A DNA stretch of 64,000 bases, taken from positions 12,299,225 to 12,363,224 of the forward strand of contig JAKZAP010000010.1 in the NCBI GenBank assembly GCA_023053575.1, written 5' to 3'. The DNA comes from Branchinecta lynchi (taxonomy: Eukaryota > Arthropoda > Branchiopoda > Anostraca > Branchinectidae). The position numbers and the translations under genes were made by a program. Below, in pieces: positions 1 to 10,248 of the stretch; within the stretch, counting starts at the first letter, position 1, and each line of letters opens with the position of its first letter. The notes below the pieces were generated by a model that saw only the letters and a list, made by a program, of their open reading frames with translations, made no database searches and had not been told where the DNA came from.

Positions 1-234
1 TTACCTTTAATTTCCAACGAATCCAGATCTATTAATCGTGTTGATCTACCAAGTGAACTGGTGACCCTTCAGTCAAGGGTCGTTACTGTTTAACCCGACA
101 TCGCTAGAAGACGTAATAAATGTAGATAGCGCGGAAAAATTCAAATACGGTGACAGGAATGGACGATCCTAGAAATGTTTCCTTTATATCAGCCATCCCT
201 GAAACTCGTAATCATTTTTGAATTTCCGTTGTAG

Positions 235-410
235 ACTGGGAGGAGTCGCGGCTTCGCTTTTGCCTACTTTGAGAGCCTTGAAGATGCAAAAATGGCCAAG
301 GAAGCTTGCAACGGAATTGAACTAGATGGCAGGCGCATCAGGTGCGATTTCTCCATTACTCAGCGAGCCCACACACCGACTCCTGGCATATACATGGGAC
401 GCCCGACCTA
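235..410 (+). CDS. tra2: transformer-2 internal exon: second half of the RRM plus linker
   Basis: Tra2 is a nuclear SR-like protein that binds exonic enhancers and promotes splice-site choice. This exon encodes 58 codons plus two bases. It opens [12 protein letters not shown], which is the RNP1 motif, and continues through [20 protein letters not shown] to the invariant Tra2 linker [17 protein letters not shown] sequence, here [14 protein letters not shown]. The acceptor is ttccgttgtag before 235 and the donor is GTAAGT at 411. The exon ends in phase 2 (TA), and the next exon supplies the C of a tyrosine codon. The first half of the RRM and the N-terminal RS domain must lie upstream of the window, since nothing in 1-234 resembles them. 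The linker makes the family assignment nearly certain. Confidence 0.95.
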
Positions 411-546
411 GTAAGTTGATTTCAAAGACAGTAAAACCCTGATCCCAATCTCTGAGGGCCCTGAATTTCCTACTCTGGCTAGTAGACTTTAGGTGTAATT
501 GTCATTTTAACATATTTAATTTGAAATTACCTTCACAACAACAGTC

Positions 547-588
547 ACGTTTTTGCATTTACCATGGGTATCTGATACCACGCTGTAA
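547..588 (+). repeat. Fragment of the nested-palindrome element
   Basis: The segment reads cgtttttgcatttaccatgg and continues gtatctgataccacg. This matches the terminal part of the family described at 29588-29992. Only about 40 bases survive. A short run of CTTTCGG/TTTTCGG repeats follows at about 615-640. Confidence 0.55.
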
Positions 589-654
589 AATCCACTATTG
601 TGAGCGCTGTAGCAGCTTTCGGCTTTCGGTTTTCGGTTTTCACCGTATTTTGTG

Positions 655-2890
655 GAGCTCATAACTCGTGAACCAGTGCAAGTATCAAGATAGATAGATA
701 AGATAAGATAAAATTTAATTGCACAAAAAAGCCAAAAGGCCATGGCAACAATATAAACAAAACAAAAAAAAGAACAAAGATCTATACCGTAACCTACTTA
801 CTCTAGGCATAATTTTTGGTGTTGAAAAGCGACCCTGAGGAATCTTGCCAGCCTCCTCACATCACCAAACTGCCGGCTACCAATCATACTACACATCCAT
901 TCCTCATCGAACACCCTCACGCATTCTCCAAACACTTCATTCCTTAACTCTCTTAATTCTTCACATTCACACATGACATGCACCACACTTTCATTCTCAT
1001 CTCCACATATTGGACAGGAGAAATACTGACCAGAACGTTCGGAATATGTTCTTCTTCTCCCAAGCGGTAAACAATCTGCCCTGAGACACCACACCAACTT
1101 TACTTCCTCCTTTTTTAAAAACACCTTGAAAAATATTTCCTCCCCCCACACCTCTTTAGCCTTTGCATAATACCTCAATGAATGTGACAGATCCTTTGCA
1201 ACCTGCCAACTCTGAATTTCTTGGTCTAAAAGCCTAGCCTCCACCTCTTTTTTATTTTTCCCAATTGCAAACCAGGACCTACGCCATCATTCCACCACAT
1301 TGACAATCCACAACCATCTAAAATGCATCTTATTTGTGAAGACCACGAATCTATTCTAGTATCTAAAATACTCTCTTTATAAGCCGCCTTGAGGATCCTT
1401 ACTCTCGGCAGCATCAAAATCTTTTCCCAAAAACCTATCATAGTTACCCATCTATGTCTACGCATGCTTGCTAAACCTAAATCCCCCTTAACTACTAATG
1501 AATTCATTTTTTCACTAACCCCTAAAATTCTTTTGAAATAACTTAACTGTAATTGTTCTAATTTTTCCCCCTTACCAAAACCCCATATTTTAGATCCATA
1601 ATGGACCGCAGGTATAACTTTAGACTTAAATAAATGTTTATGTAATTTTAAATCACCGATTTCCCTAAGGCTACTGCGTAACATCATATTAATACAACGC
1701 TTTCCTTTAGCAAGACTATTCTCAAACTGCTTTCCAAACTTTCCGTTCCACGTAATCGTACATCATAGGTAATTAAATTGTTCTTTATAACTAATCGGCT
1801 CTCCTCTAAACTTTAACAACGGCTCCTGGTCTATTTTACCTCCTTTCCTAAAAACCATTACAACTGTTTTTTCTATGTTTATCTCTAGCTCCTTTACTGC
1901 GAGATATTCATCCAAAATATCCAACAGCTTCTGAAGATTATGCCTTGATTCTGCTATCAATGCAATATCATCCGCGAATAACAACAAACAAATTGTTACT
2001 ATGTCAATATTTATTGTTGGCGCATTTTTTTTAATCATAAATTGTTCCAAATCATTAATATAAATAGAGAACAACTTCGGGGATAGAGTACACCCTTGTT
2101 TAACTCCCTTTAACGATTTAATCCTCCGTGACACATTTTTAAAAACTCTAACTACTATGTATATTTTAGCATATATTTCCACTATTAACAAAACTAATCG
2201 GCTAGGTAGGCCAATACTCACCAGTGCTTCCATCAGTAAATGGCGCTTAACATGATCGAACGCTCCTTTCAGATCCACAAACGCAACATATAACCTTCCT
2301 CTTCTTTTCGCTATATATTTCCGAATTATTACTTGTAAACTAAATATTTGGTCCAAAGTACTGTACCCTTCCCTAAAACCTGCCTGGACCCTAGTTAACT
2401 TATCTGTCGTATCTAACCACTTTTTTATTCTAACGTCTATAATTTTACAAAATAACTTACTTATTGTAGATCCTAAATGGATCCCTCTATAATTATCATG
2501 ACATTTCCTATCCCCCTTTTTAAATATTGGTACCACTATCGATATATTCCACTGACTAGGCCATGTTGCTTTTTCCACCATCCAAGAAAACGCCAAAGCC
2601 AGGAACGGTAAAACGTAAACTCTGCTCCACTTTAAAACTATTGTCGGTATGCCGTCTGGTCCTGGAGCTGACCTACCTTTCATAGATTTCAGGGATGACC
2701 ATACTTCCGTTTCTGTTATAGGATCTAAAAGCTGCGAATCTAGCTCTTTCAATGGAAAACAACACATAGTCTTAAGATCCTCCACAAATTGTTCAGGTAA
2801 CTTATCCCCATCACTCATTCCTCCTTCTTTTTCTTCCAAAAATTCCGGCCATGACTCCGGCCATGACTTCAAACTTGGTAAACTTGTGGG
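655..2890 (-). mobile_element. 5'-truncated non-LTR retrotransposon (LINE), family 1
   Basis: The element reads from about 2890 down to about 660. Its 3' end is a short tandem repeat (ATCTATCT then TTATC units, seen on the + strand as gatagatagataagataaga at 690-710), a common LINE tail. The coding region runs from part of the reverse transcriptase to a C-terminal zinc motif. The same family recurs at 51868-52886 (+), with shorter tails at 21430-21570 (-), 32405-32632 (+) and 60440-60640 (+). The 5' end is lost near 2890. No clear target-site duplication was found. Confidence 0.85.
798..2872 (-). pseudogene. LINE ORF2 remnant: reverse transcriptase and C-terminal zinc motif
   Basis: The first piece (2872-1763, 369 codons) shows RT landmarks in order: SAPGPDGIP, WNISIVVPIFKKGD, NYRGIHL, VQAGFREGYSTLDQIF, FVDLKGAFD, GVKQGCTLSP and the catalytic box LLFADDIALIAES. 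A TGA at about 1760-1762 stops it in frame, and the reading continues in the same phase into 1687-1226 (KLHKHLFKSKVIPAVHYGSKIWGF). A one-base slip in an A-run near 1240 moves it to 1244-798, which ends in CPICGDENESVVHVMCEC, a CCHC-type motif as in zf-RVT C-termini. With one stop and one frameshift it is inactive. Apparent + strand and other-frame ORFs here are shadows. Confidence 0.9.
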
Positions 2891-3048
2891 TATTGGGGTC
2901 TAGTTGTGCCTTTTGGGAGTCCCAACCCCCACCCCAACCCGGTTCAGGGGCAAATGAGCCCAGATTGCCCAGTGAATAAAGTTCATAACTTGACCAGAAA
3001 TGGACATAGGACAATCAAATTCCTTGGACGTGTAGGTCCTACGGCTGG

Positions 3049-3534
3049 GAAATTGCCTTCGTGGTATCTGATACCACGGTCAAAAGGCGTTTTTGCAGTT
3101 ATCATGTTAACAGATTTTCAATTTCAATTTATTCAATTTTAAAGGTAAACATATCTCTAGTGGGCAGAGCCCAAATACGATGTTTTTGTAGTCATAAATA
3201 AAGATAAAATAAGTTGTCAACAGATAATTTAAAAGAACAAAAATTAACAATATCCAGATACCACGGTCCGACCGTGGTAGCTATTCGTGGTATCTGAAAA
3301 AGTCATCTCACTTTCAAAGTTTTTGTTGAATTGGTGGGGAAAACGTTTGGCACTCAGTGGTGTGACTGAATATCTGTTTTTCTTTCGGAATGACGTCGAA
3401 AAGCGCAGTTTCGGCAATTGTCTTTTTGCAGAGCAACCGTATATCAGATACCACGGTAGCTGCAAAAATGACGTAACTGCAGATCCAGTTCCCTTGGTAA
3501 CAGATACCATGGTATCTGCAAAAAGGCAACTACT
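3049..3534 (-). mobile_element. Nested-palindrome element, copy in tra2 intron (interrupted)
   Basis: Read on the - strand, the copy begins TAGTTGCC at about 3534, passes AGATACCATGGTATCT, GATACCACGG modules and GGTCGGACCGTGGTATC, and continues to 3058-3105 with CAAAAACGCC. A stretch of about 145 bases (3106-3250), AT-rich and containing AATAAAGATAAAATAAG on the + strand, interrupts it and looks like a later insertion. The copy is antisense to tra2. Confidence 0.7.
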
Positions 3535-3761
3535 GATGCTGATTTTGCATTTCGTGTCAACATACACCAACATTCGCCAGGATGGTGCCAGTGCGACTTT
3601 TCTGGTTGAGTTTATCAGTGGATTTCTCTTTTCGCTTCTTTTGAGCAAAACTTGTATCTTATTTTATTTGAGTGGATCACATGCACTTTCAAAAAATTGT
3701 CGATTATACATGAGAAATTTTTATAATTGGCTTTTCAGCATTATCCTACTTAATAGTTAGT

Positions 3762-4115
3762 TCACTGTTCTTCTGTTGTGATGTTTTTTCTTTCTTTTTT
3801 AATCGATATATTTGCCATCCTGGCAATAAGTTCATTCACCATCTTCAAAATGTCCCGGCAGGGTTCTGCTTGGTTGTTAGATGCAGTGATTTCATATGGG
3901 TAGCGAAGGCAATCGTATGTGTTTTCCAGGATGACCATTTTTTTGTAAAGGTTATGGTCTCCATCCATAGTCGGTTTCCGTTCCGTCTGCCGACTTTTGT
4001 CGTCCGGAAAAAAAAATGGAGCGGCGTATCCTGGTCCTGGCTCCCGGGTTTTCCCTCGAGCACGGGAGGGGTTGGCAGACAGAGCATAAAGGATTGGCAG
4101 ACATAGCGGTGTCAC
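3762..4115 (-). CDS. Unidentified small ORF, possible exon or retrocopy
   Basis: The ORF encodes 117 residues and I do not recognise it. The C-terminal 70 residues look like real protein: MDGDHNLYKKMVILENTYDC, then DILKMVNELIARMANISIKK with a charged tail ending TTEEQ. The predicted form is helical with a lysine-rich end. The N-terminal 45 residues (proline, arginine, glycine, a PFFFP run) look less coding-like. A C/T-rich run followed by AAAAG near 4010 could be a weak acceptor, so the real start may be inside. It lies antisense in the tra2 intron. It could be a chance ORF, a broken retrocopy or a nested gene exon. Confidence 0.3.
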   Translation of the reverse strand: MTPLCLPILYALSANPSRARGKTREPGPGYAAPFFFPDDKSRQTERKPTMDGDHNLYKKMVILENTYDCLRYPYEITASNNQAEPCRDILKMVNELIARMANISIKKERKNITTEEQ

Positions 4116-4699
4116 ATAGTAAACTTCGCTGTTTAGCTACTTGTCGATCGATATTTTACGATACGATACGAATTTACTAGGTCAGATAACATAATAGTTA
4201 AATAAGACCCTATTAATAATTTATAAAACATACTGTCACTTACTCATTAAAATGGTTTACGAAAATATTGAAGAAAAGAAGATCTATACCGGTTAGAAGC
4301 TGATGGTTTGCAGGGCTCTAATTTATTTTGATGCCTCGTATTATATCCGGTTCGTGCCGGTTCCGGTAGCAAATCACGATGCTTAAGCCACGTTCGATTC
4401 ATCTACGGTTATCCGAATATATTATCCCAAAATTGTCTATAGTCTATTCACGAATAATGACGTCATTCTCAACGCAAATTTCCATTTTCGTAGTATATGA
4501 GTCGAACGACAACAGACGAACGATTTTCATCATCGCTAGAACTTCGACGGAAATCATAGACGAAAAAAAACTTCCGTCGGGAATTTCGGATATTATCCGA
4601 CGGATTCGTAGAACTATGGCTACAGTTTTAAATAAAACAACAGAAGCGTTAGGCCGTAGTTGAATAAAACGGCATCTAGCGCTGGTCGTCGATAATAAT

Positions 4700-4948
4700 A
4701 GATTACTGTCGATGAATCGAACGCGGCTCTAACATTTTATTCCCGTATGTCAGAGTAAGCTGGTGACGCCGGGCAACAAGGCTTTCTATACCAAGGAGCT
4801 TTATACCTTCTTCATAATTCGTGTACTCCTGGCCCAGTATCACACGAACAGCTCGCTTCTGCACATTCTCGAGGTCATTGCTTTGTTCGTTACTCAACCC
4901 TGGATGCCACACAGGACAAGCATATTCTAAAATACTTAATATATACAA
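4700..4948 (-). pseudogene. LINE reverse-transcriptase C-terminal fragment
   Basis: The fragment reads LEYACPVWHPGLSNEQSNDL followed by ENVQKRAVRVILG and LGIESLVARRHQLTLTYGNK. This is the conserved stretch just after the RT domain in CR1/jockey-like LINEs (the 'YACPVWHPGL...QKRA.R.I' block). It begins and ends abruptly within the tra2 intron, about 150 bases before the RS exon. It is a different family from the LINE at 655-2890. Confidence 0.8.
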
Positions 4949-5103
4949 TTTTTACGCGTCTCCGTGAGTAGTAGGATTAGGTTCGCTTTCTGTAGGGTTC
5001 GCAGTTGCGTGGGAAGCAAGCTCGAGTGAAATTAGTGGGGGTGAAGCAAATTGGCCCTTTAGTGTGAACCACCTCTTCCAGTAAACAAATTGTGTTCATT
5101 TAG

Positions 5104-5237
5104 CGCCGATCGGGAACGCCGTGTAAGTGGGAGCGGTTCGTCGTCTCGTCGCAGCCCAAGACGTCGTAGCCCGTCGCGTGACCGAGATTACAGCCGACGT
5201 CGCGACTACAAATCACGTTCCAGATCCTACAGCCCAA
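5104..5237 (+). CDS. tra2: transformer-2 exon: C-terminal RS domain
   Basis: The acceptor is gttcatttag before 5104 and the donor is GTAAGT at 5238. The first base completes the tyrosine codon left by the RRM exon, giving GRPTY-ADRERRVSG. The exon then encodes SSSRRSPRRRSPSRDRDYSR and RRDYKSRSRSYSP. This is an arginine/serine dipeptide domain of the kind that SR-protein kinases phosphorylate and that contacts other splicing factors. Phase 2 in and phase 1 out fit the upstream exon exactly. The order of [16 protein letters not shown] linker and RS domain is diagnostic of Tra2. Confidence 0.93.
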
Positions 5238-6570
5238 GTAAGTAACCTAGCCTAGCTCTCTGTATACAGTGCCTGTATACGTCCTTCATAAAATCCGATG
5301 ACGAATTGCCGCCAGACACGCTAGAGGAATAATAACAAATCACACGTGAGATCTGGGGATAAGTTATCTGACTGGAGACTAAGCGATTAAGCTTTCGCTT
5401 CATATCGGGTCGCGCATTAGCCCCGTTGAAAAGTCAGCCAGCACTCAGCACTTAAGTCGGAAGCCACACATGACAAACTTGATGACGCTTGACAGAAGAG
5501 AGTTGGGTAAACCAAAAAGAGGGGAAGAGGCATTTAAAAAGTTTTAAACATGGTTAGGCCTAAGAGGAATTGAAAATATCAAAATAAACCTGGATAAACG
5601 TACACCAAGAACTAAAGTGTCATTGTTCTTTACGATAGCGCACCTAGCGGCAAAAAAAGAACTAATCTGAGAGGAATTTGTTGAGGGGCGTATGGTCTTT
5701 GGGTCGGTGGTGGAGATTATGATGTCCGCTTTTAAGCCAAACTTGTCAAGCTCCCGTATTTTTTGCGTAAGTACCGCGTGTAACTTATAAGGCACACAAC
5801 ATACGTTGTATTTTTATTTCCACAACTAAGCCTTTAAGTCAATAGATCCGGAAACTCGTACATTTTTAACATCCTGTATATATGCACTAATGCCCTCGTT
5901 CCATCTGTACAAGTTTCAGTGAATTTAAGTGTGACCTGTTCCAGTGGGTAAAATTAGTGTGCGACATCAACCGGAATTTGTGTAGTGAAATCTGTTTTTG
6001 CCGAAAATTCTTTTGCCCTATTTTTCTCAGCAAAACTAAGGGCTTTACTCGAGTGGTGAAAACAGACGAGACTGGTGTGTAATCTCTGAGATGCCCATCC
6101 GAGTCTCAACGTAGTTACTTAAATGTGTTAAATATCGAAATGCAAATAGTGTCCACTAATGCTTTAGAAGAAACGGCTCGAATCGAACAAGAAAGAATAC
6201 TCCTTTGTGATAATAATTAATAATTCGTTTATTACCATGATATCTCTTAACAAAAATAGTGGTGGATCGTCACACATGGTTGACATAGTCATAAATAATC
6301 ACAAAAATGTTACAATTAAAAATACAATCCGATATCAAACATAATTATAGAACATGTCAGTTTAATTCAGAATTCCGTGGTCCTTGTGGACCCTGATAAA
6401 AGAAACAAATAACGTGTAATCGACACTAGGATGAACCATTTGACATAACTCTGCCTGACCTTAGCGCATCAACCTGGAGCTTAGAGTACCTGCTTGTTGA
6501 TGAGGCATGTCTGGGAGGAGGGGCATGAAGCGGATCTAGAATCCTATAAATTTTCGTTGACGGGGATTAG
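5238..6570 (+). other. tra2 intron, no feature recognised
   Basis: Apart from the donor at 5238 this stretch shows no coding similarity and no repeat shared with the rest of the window. A reverse-strand ORF at 5544-5795 has no recognisable motif and is probably chance. Confidence 0.4.
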
Positions 6571-6623
6571 CTACTCCTTCTCGAAGAAGAAGACGAAGCT
6601 CACTTCAAGCCGAACTCCCATAG
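6571..6623 (+). CDS. tra2: Candidate terminal exon of transformer-2
   Basis: After ggggattag at 6570, reading from 6571 in the phase left by the RS exon gives TTPSRRRRRSSLQAELP and then TAG at 6621-6623. Phase, arginine/serine content and position all suit a tail exon. Against it, the acceptor has a poor pyrimidine tract, the exon is only 53 bases, and Tra2 proteins I know usually end in a longer RS/tyrosine-rich tail. No clear polyadenylation signal was seen nearby. The true last exon could lie elsewhere before about 14 kb. Confidence 0.33.
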
Positions 6624-7689
6624 AAGTTGTTTTCTCGTCTCCCAGGTAGATCTCCAACCGGTGTCCGATTACAAAACAGGACCTCCCGATTAGTCCCACT
6701 CCTTTAAGGGTTCCTGCGCCAATAGATCAAAACGATACTGACGTGGTTTCGAAAGAAAGTTAAAGTCAAGCTTTCTTAAATCGTTTCGGCGCAAATGTAT
6801 GATGTGCAGCTGTGATCTATCCAGCGGTCAACTTGCACTCTACCACGAGAGCGTTTGCAAGGGGGAGGGGGGGGGGGGCGAAGCTTCAAGCGGATAAAGC
6901 CTCCTGAGTGCTTAATCTGACACTACTCAAAACGCCTATTGAAAGTATTTTCTCAACAAAAGCTTCATCGCATCCTGTGAATCCTAGTTGACCAAACTCG
7001 AAGTATTTCTATTTTTTTTAAATACTTTCAGAGTGTTTGCTGATTCGTTCCGTTCTAGCAGTTGTGCTGTAGTGGTTGTGGTTCAAGTTTCGTCTGATGG
7101 CTGCGTCTTATCTGGGAAAATCAAAAGAGCTGTTTCGACGACCTGACAGTCCTGTAGTGTGTTTTGCTTTGGTAGAATCTTCAGTAATTTTATTATCAAC
7201 ATTTCTTTTTTCATCTAGGACGTTACTAAACTACCGACCGTCGCCCTGGTTTGTCTGCTGATTTGTTTTCCCGTCGTAGTGTTAATCTGGCGGTTTTTGA
7301 AAAAATCTGTATCTTTTTCGAAATCGGGCTTCATTGAAAGATCCAATAGTAAATGGGCCCGGATCCCGCCGTAGCGGGCATTTGATCTGGTGCCACTCGA
7401 AACCAGTGGCTGGGAGATTTCAGTGGAGACCCGGTTTCCTCCTCTTGGTAGTTTTCATGATAGCGATTCACTTTTTATATGACCAATAAAGAGCAACATT
7501 GATAAAAGGTGCCCAACCGCCCCCAAAAGCGTGACTGACCAGTAACCTCCCGTGATAACTGTGATGGATCGAGTAATTGGCACCGCGTCTGTTCTTTCGT
7601 GAGGGGAAAGAGTGGGGTCGGGCTTCGAAAAGAACCTTGGAAATTAATGAAAGCCTGAGCGTTTTTTTTTAGCGGTTAGACATTGAGGC
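6624..7689. other. Intergenic or tra2 3' region, nothing recognised
   Basis: I see no coding similarity here. There is a G-run at about 6863-6878 and some T-rich DNA near 7010. It may contain the tra2 3' UTR, but I cannot place a polyadenylation site. Confidence 0.35.
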
Positions 7690-8009
7690 AATGTTGATCA
7701 ACAGTCTGGTTTTTAGCGCATGCTTGTTGTTTCAACAGTGCGTTTTTCACTATCAAATTGTGATTAGAGATAACACTTGTTTGCGCATCCGTGTGTCCTT
7801 ATTGTAGTGCAACTGTTAAGACCCTTTTAAGTGTTATATTTCGCGTTATTAATTTTCAAAAGAGTCGTCACATTTAACACAAGGATGCGCAAACATAGAT
7901 TATGTTATCAAACTTCTGACAGTGGGGTGGTGATCAACAGAGATCTCCATGCCCAATATTGTTGGTCAAATCCAATAACCGAAAGCCTTGCATCAACACT
8001 GTTGATCAG
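7690..8009. repeat. Imperfect inverted repeat (foldback)
   Basis: The left arm has TGTTGATCAACAG at 7692 and GTTTGCGCATCCGTGTG near 7778. The right arm has CACAAGGATGCGCAAAC near 7880 and ACTGTTGATCAG near 8009. The arms pair with mismatches around a centre near 7830, so the strand could fold into a long hairpin. This suggests a foldback or MITE-type element. No terminal duplication was found. Confidence 0.5.
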
Positions 8010-8018
8010 TGAAGAACC

Positions 8019-8046
8019 GTCAAAATTGCCTAACCTGCTCTGAACG
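8019..8046 (+). repeat. 28-base direct repeat, copy 1
   Basis: The sequence gtcaaaattgcctaacctgc plus tctgaacg occurs here and again at 10221-10248 in the same orientation. The surrounding bases do not match. Confidence 0.7.
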
Positions 8047-8993
8047 TAATCAATTCATGTTAGTTATTAATGCAAAGTCAGGACATTTCTGAGACAGTGT
8101 TCTTTCATGTCGGCTTTCTAGCCCAGGTCAGTCCAGACGGCTTAAATGACCTAATTCTTTCCTGTGCGGCTGAAAATGTGAATGAATTTCTGGGTGTGAA
8201 CATGAATCTCGTCGGCTGATTCCCGTTCGCAGTCGGTCCTTGTAACTTTGGTGGAACGGGACATCATGAGCGAGAGATAGATTTATTTAGACAACTCTTA
8301 GCTAGCCGCTAATTTGCGTTGCTTCACTATGCTAAATAACAAACTGACACAAAAAAAAGAAGGCACTCGGCTTTGTTTTAGCAAATCCGTAAAAAAAGGT
8401 ACAAACGAATTTGCGTGGCAGTTCGTTTGCGAAGCTACTGGAACCAGTTTATTTTGATGACGCGTACGGTTGTTGGGCGGTGCAGTGGGTGGTAAGATGT
8501 CTCGATGCTGGGGTTTAGACAGAAGAAACTTCCCAGACCTCAGGATAACCTGCGGCCAACGTGGATGTGTCTGGTCCGTTGCGCTTTTAGGCTGTGGTAT
8601 ATGTGTTCGTCCAGCACTAACTCTGTCTTTATTTTGAAGGCCCTCAAGTAAGAAATGTTGGCTGAGAAAAAGCGAAAGAACAATCGAAACGTCCGGACTT
8701 GAAAACCTATAAAATCCAGAAACTCAAGATTCACGCCCCCGCGCTAACTCAAGAATTGCTCCAAAGCTGAAGCAGCTTTGAAACACGGCGAAATCTCAAG
8801 CCTTCGAAACTCTAGTCAACTTGAAACGCATCGTTGAAGATCAGAAAATAGTCTCTCTCCTCGCAAGATAGCAATGCAAGCCTTGAACATAGTGAAGCCC
8901 GTGAAAGACCTGGCACAGGTAAACACATTGTCGGCAGGGTGACAGGGTATGTGGCTACCAATAGTGGAGGCGCCCGTCCTCTGCTCTGCTAGC
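8047..8993. other. Intergenic stretch, nothing recognised
   Basis: No ORF with recognisable motifs and no repeat shared with other parts of the window was seen. Confidence 0.35.
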
Positions 8994-9163
8994 CTTGGCC
9001 ATCATAAAGATAATTTTGTAAACCACATTGGTCAAAAAACCAACGAAAATGTTTTGTTTTGGGAAAAGGCGGTTGTCCTCCCCAAAAATTCCCCTTTATT
9101 TCGGTATATTCGTTGGCCTATAAAACCCCCATTTTCGTTGATTTTTTGTGGCTTGGCCATCAT
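8994..9163. repeat. Inverted repeat flanked by a 12-base direct repeat
   Basis: CTTGGCCATCAT occurs at 8994-9005 and 9152-9163. Between them lie inverted arms: CAAAAAACCAACGAAAATG (9033-9051) pairs with CATTTTCGTTGATTTTTTG (9130-9148), one mismatch in 19. The direct repeats could be a target-site duplication, though 12 bases is unusual and the left one is about 28 bases from its arm. Confidence 0.5.
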
Positions 9164-9182
9164 GTGAGATAGTCATTTTCTA

Positions 9183-9596
9183 GAGGCTTATTCTCGCCGT
9201 TCCCCAAGGACTCCGCCTGAGGAGTCTCCGCGTTTTTGTTCGTCCCGGGGACTAACTCCCCATATTCTCGTGAGTCCCCACGGACAGAGAATGCTCCGAT
9301 CACCATCATCAAAAAGGAATCCCTTTCAGATTTAAAGAGGAATACATTTTTGCTTGTGTTGATGCAATGTAAACTCAGTTAAAACAATCAGAATAAACCA
9401 AACCAAAAATAAAGTGGATCCAGACTAATTTTGTCAACTGCATATTTTTTTTTAGATCAAGATCCTTTTTGGAAGCATTCACCGTGTTTTTGTTGTTTTC
9501 CGTGCTCGGGAGTCTGCGTGGAGTGACTCCCTTGATTCTCACCGTTCCCTTTGATTCCCCGAGGAGTCCTCGCGGAACGGGCGTGAATACGCTTTA
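9183..9596. mobile_element. MITE, GTTCCCC family, copy 1
   Basis: This copy is about 410 bases and nearly collinear with 53537-53946. The ends are inverted: ATTCTCGCCGTTCCCC on the left, and CGGAACGGGCGTGAATACGC on the right. Subterminal GGGGACTC/GAGTCCCC blocks form further inverted pairs. The middle is AT-rich and non-coding. Copy 2 is cleanly flanked by TA, as in Tc1/mariner-type insertions. Confidence 0.75.
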
Positions 9597-9760
9597 GGTT
9601 ACTCGAGGCATCCGTTAACTAAGTTTCCCGCGGCTATCTCACAGAACCATGTCACAGATTCTGTCAACCAAAGGATTTGGGCGTGGGACTATCGCCCATC
9701 GCCGCAGTATCTCACGCTTTCATTGCTCTCGCTCTTTCGACTGGCGGAAACGATAAACAA

Positions 9761-10094
9761 TAGTTGCGTTTTTGCAGATACCATGGTATCTGTTACCACG
9801 GTAACTGAATCTGCAATTAGTCGGCTTTGCAGTTACAGTGGTATCCGATACACGTTTGCTCTGCAAATACGACTATTGCTGAAATTGAACTTTTCGAAGT
9901 CATCCCAGAAGAAGAACTGACATCCAATTACCTCACTAAGAGCTAAACTTCTTTCTCACCAATTTGACAAAATTTGATGAAGTGAGATGAGTTTTCAGAT
10001 ACCACGATAACTGCAAAAATGCCTTTTGACCGTGATCAGATACCACGGTAACTGAGAAAACGACTTTAGACCATGGTATCTGCAAAAACGCAAT
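9761..10094 (+). mobile_element. Nested-palindrome element, intergenic copy
   Basis: It starts TAGTTGCGTTTTTGCAGATA and ends GGTATCTGCAAAAACGCAAT. Internal modules GTTACCACGGTAAC, GATACCACG and GACCGTG.TCAGATACC match the other copies. It is shorter than copies at 29588 and 45003 because the GGTCGGACC section is missing. Confidence 0.8.
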
Positions 10095-10220
10095 CAATTG
10101 GGTTCGGGTAAGAGCAAGTAAAAACCAAAATTTGTTTGGTCAAGGTGTCTTCTACATTTCAGCGTCGTTCTCTCACAAGGTCAAAATCGTAACTCAGCAC
10201 CAGGGAAAAGTCCTAATAGG

Positions 10221-10248
10221 GTCAAAATTGCCTAACCTGCTCTGAACG
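10221..10248 (+). repeat. 28-base direct repeat, copy 2
   Basis: Identical core to 8019-8046. Confidence 0.7.

Larger units (their letters stand above)
411..5103 (+). other. tra2 intron, 4.7 kb, mostly transposon-derived
   Basis: This intron joins the RRM exon to the RS exon. From left to right it holds a short nested-palindrome fragment, a broken LINE on the opposite strand (about 655-2890), a G/C-rich piece around 2900-2960, an interrupted nested-palindrome element (3049-3534), an unidentified reverse-strand ORF (3762-4115), about 580 bases with nothing recognised (4116-4699) and a LINE tail (4700-4948). Confidence 0.75.

Noticed and set aside
4379..4663. + strand ORF of 94 codons in the tra2 intron
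   Set aside because: No family motif; it lies between the tra2 RRM and RS exons without splice sites in phase.
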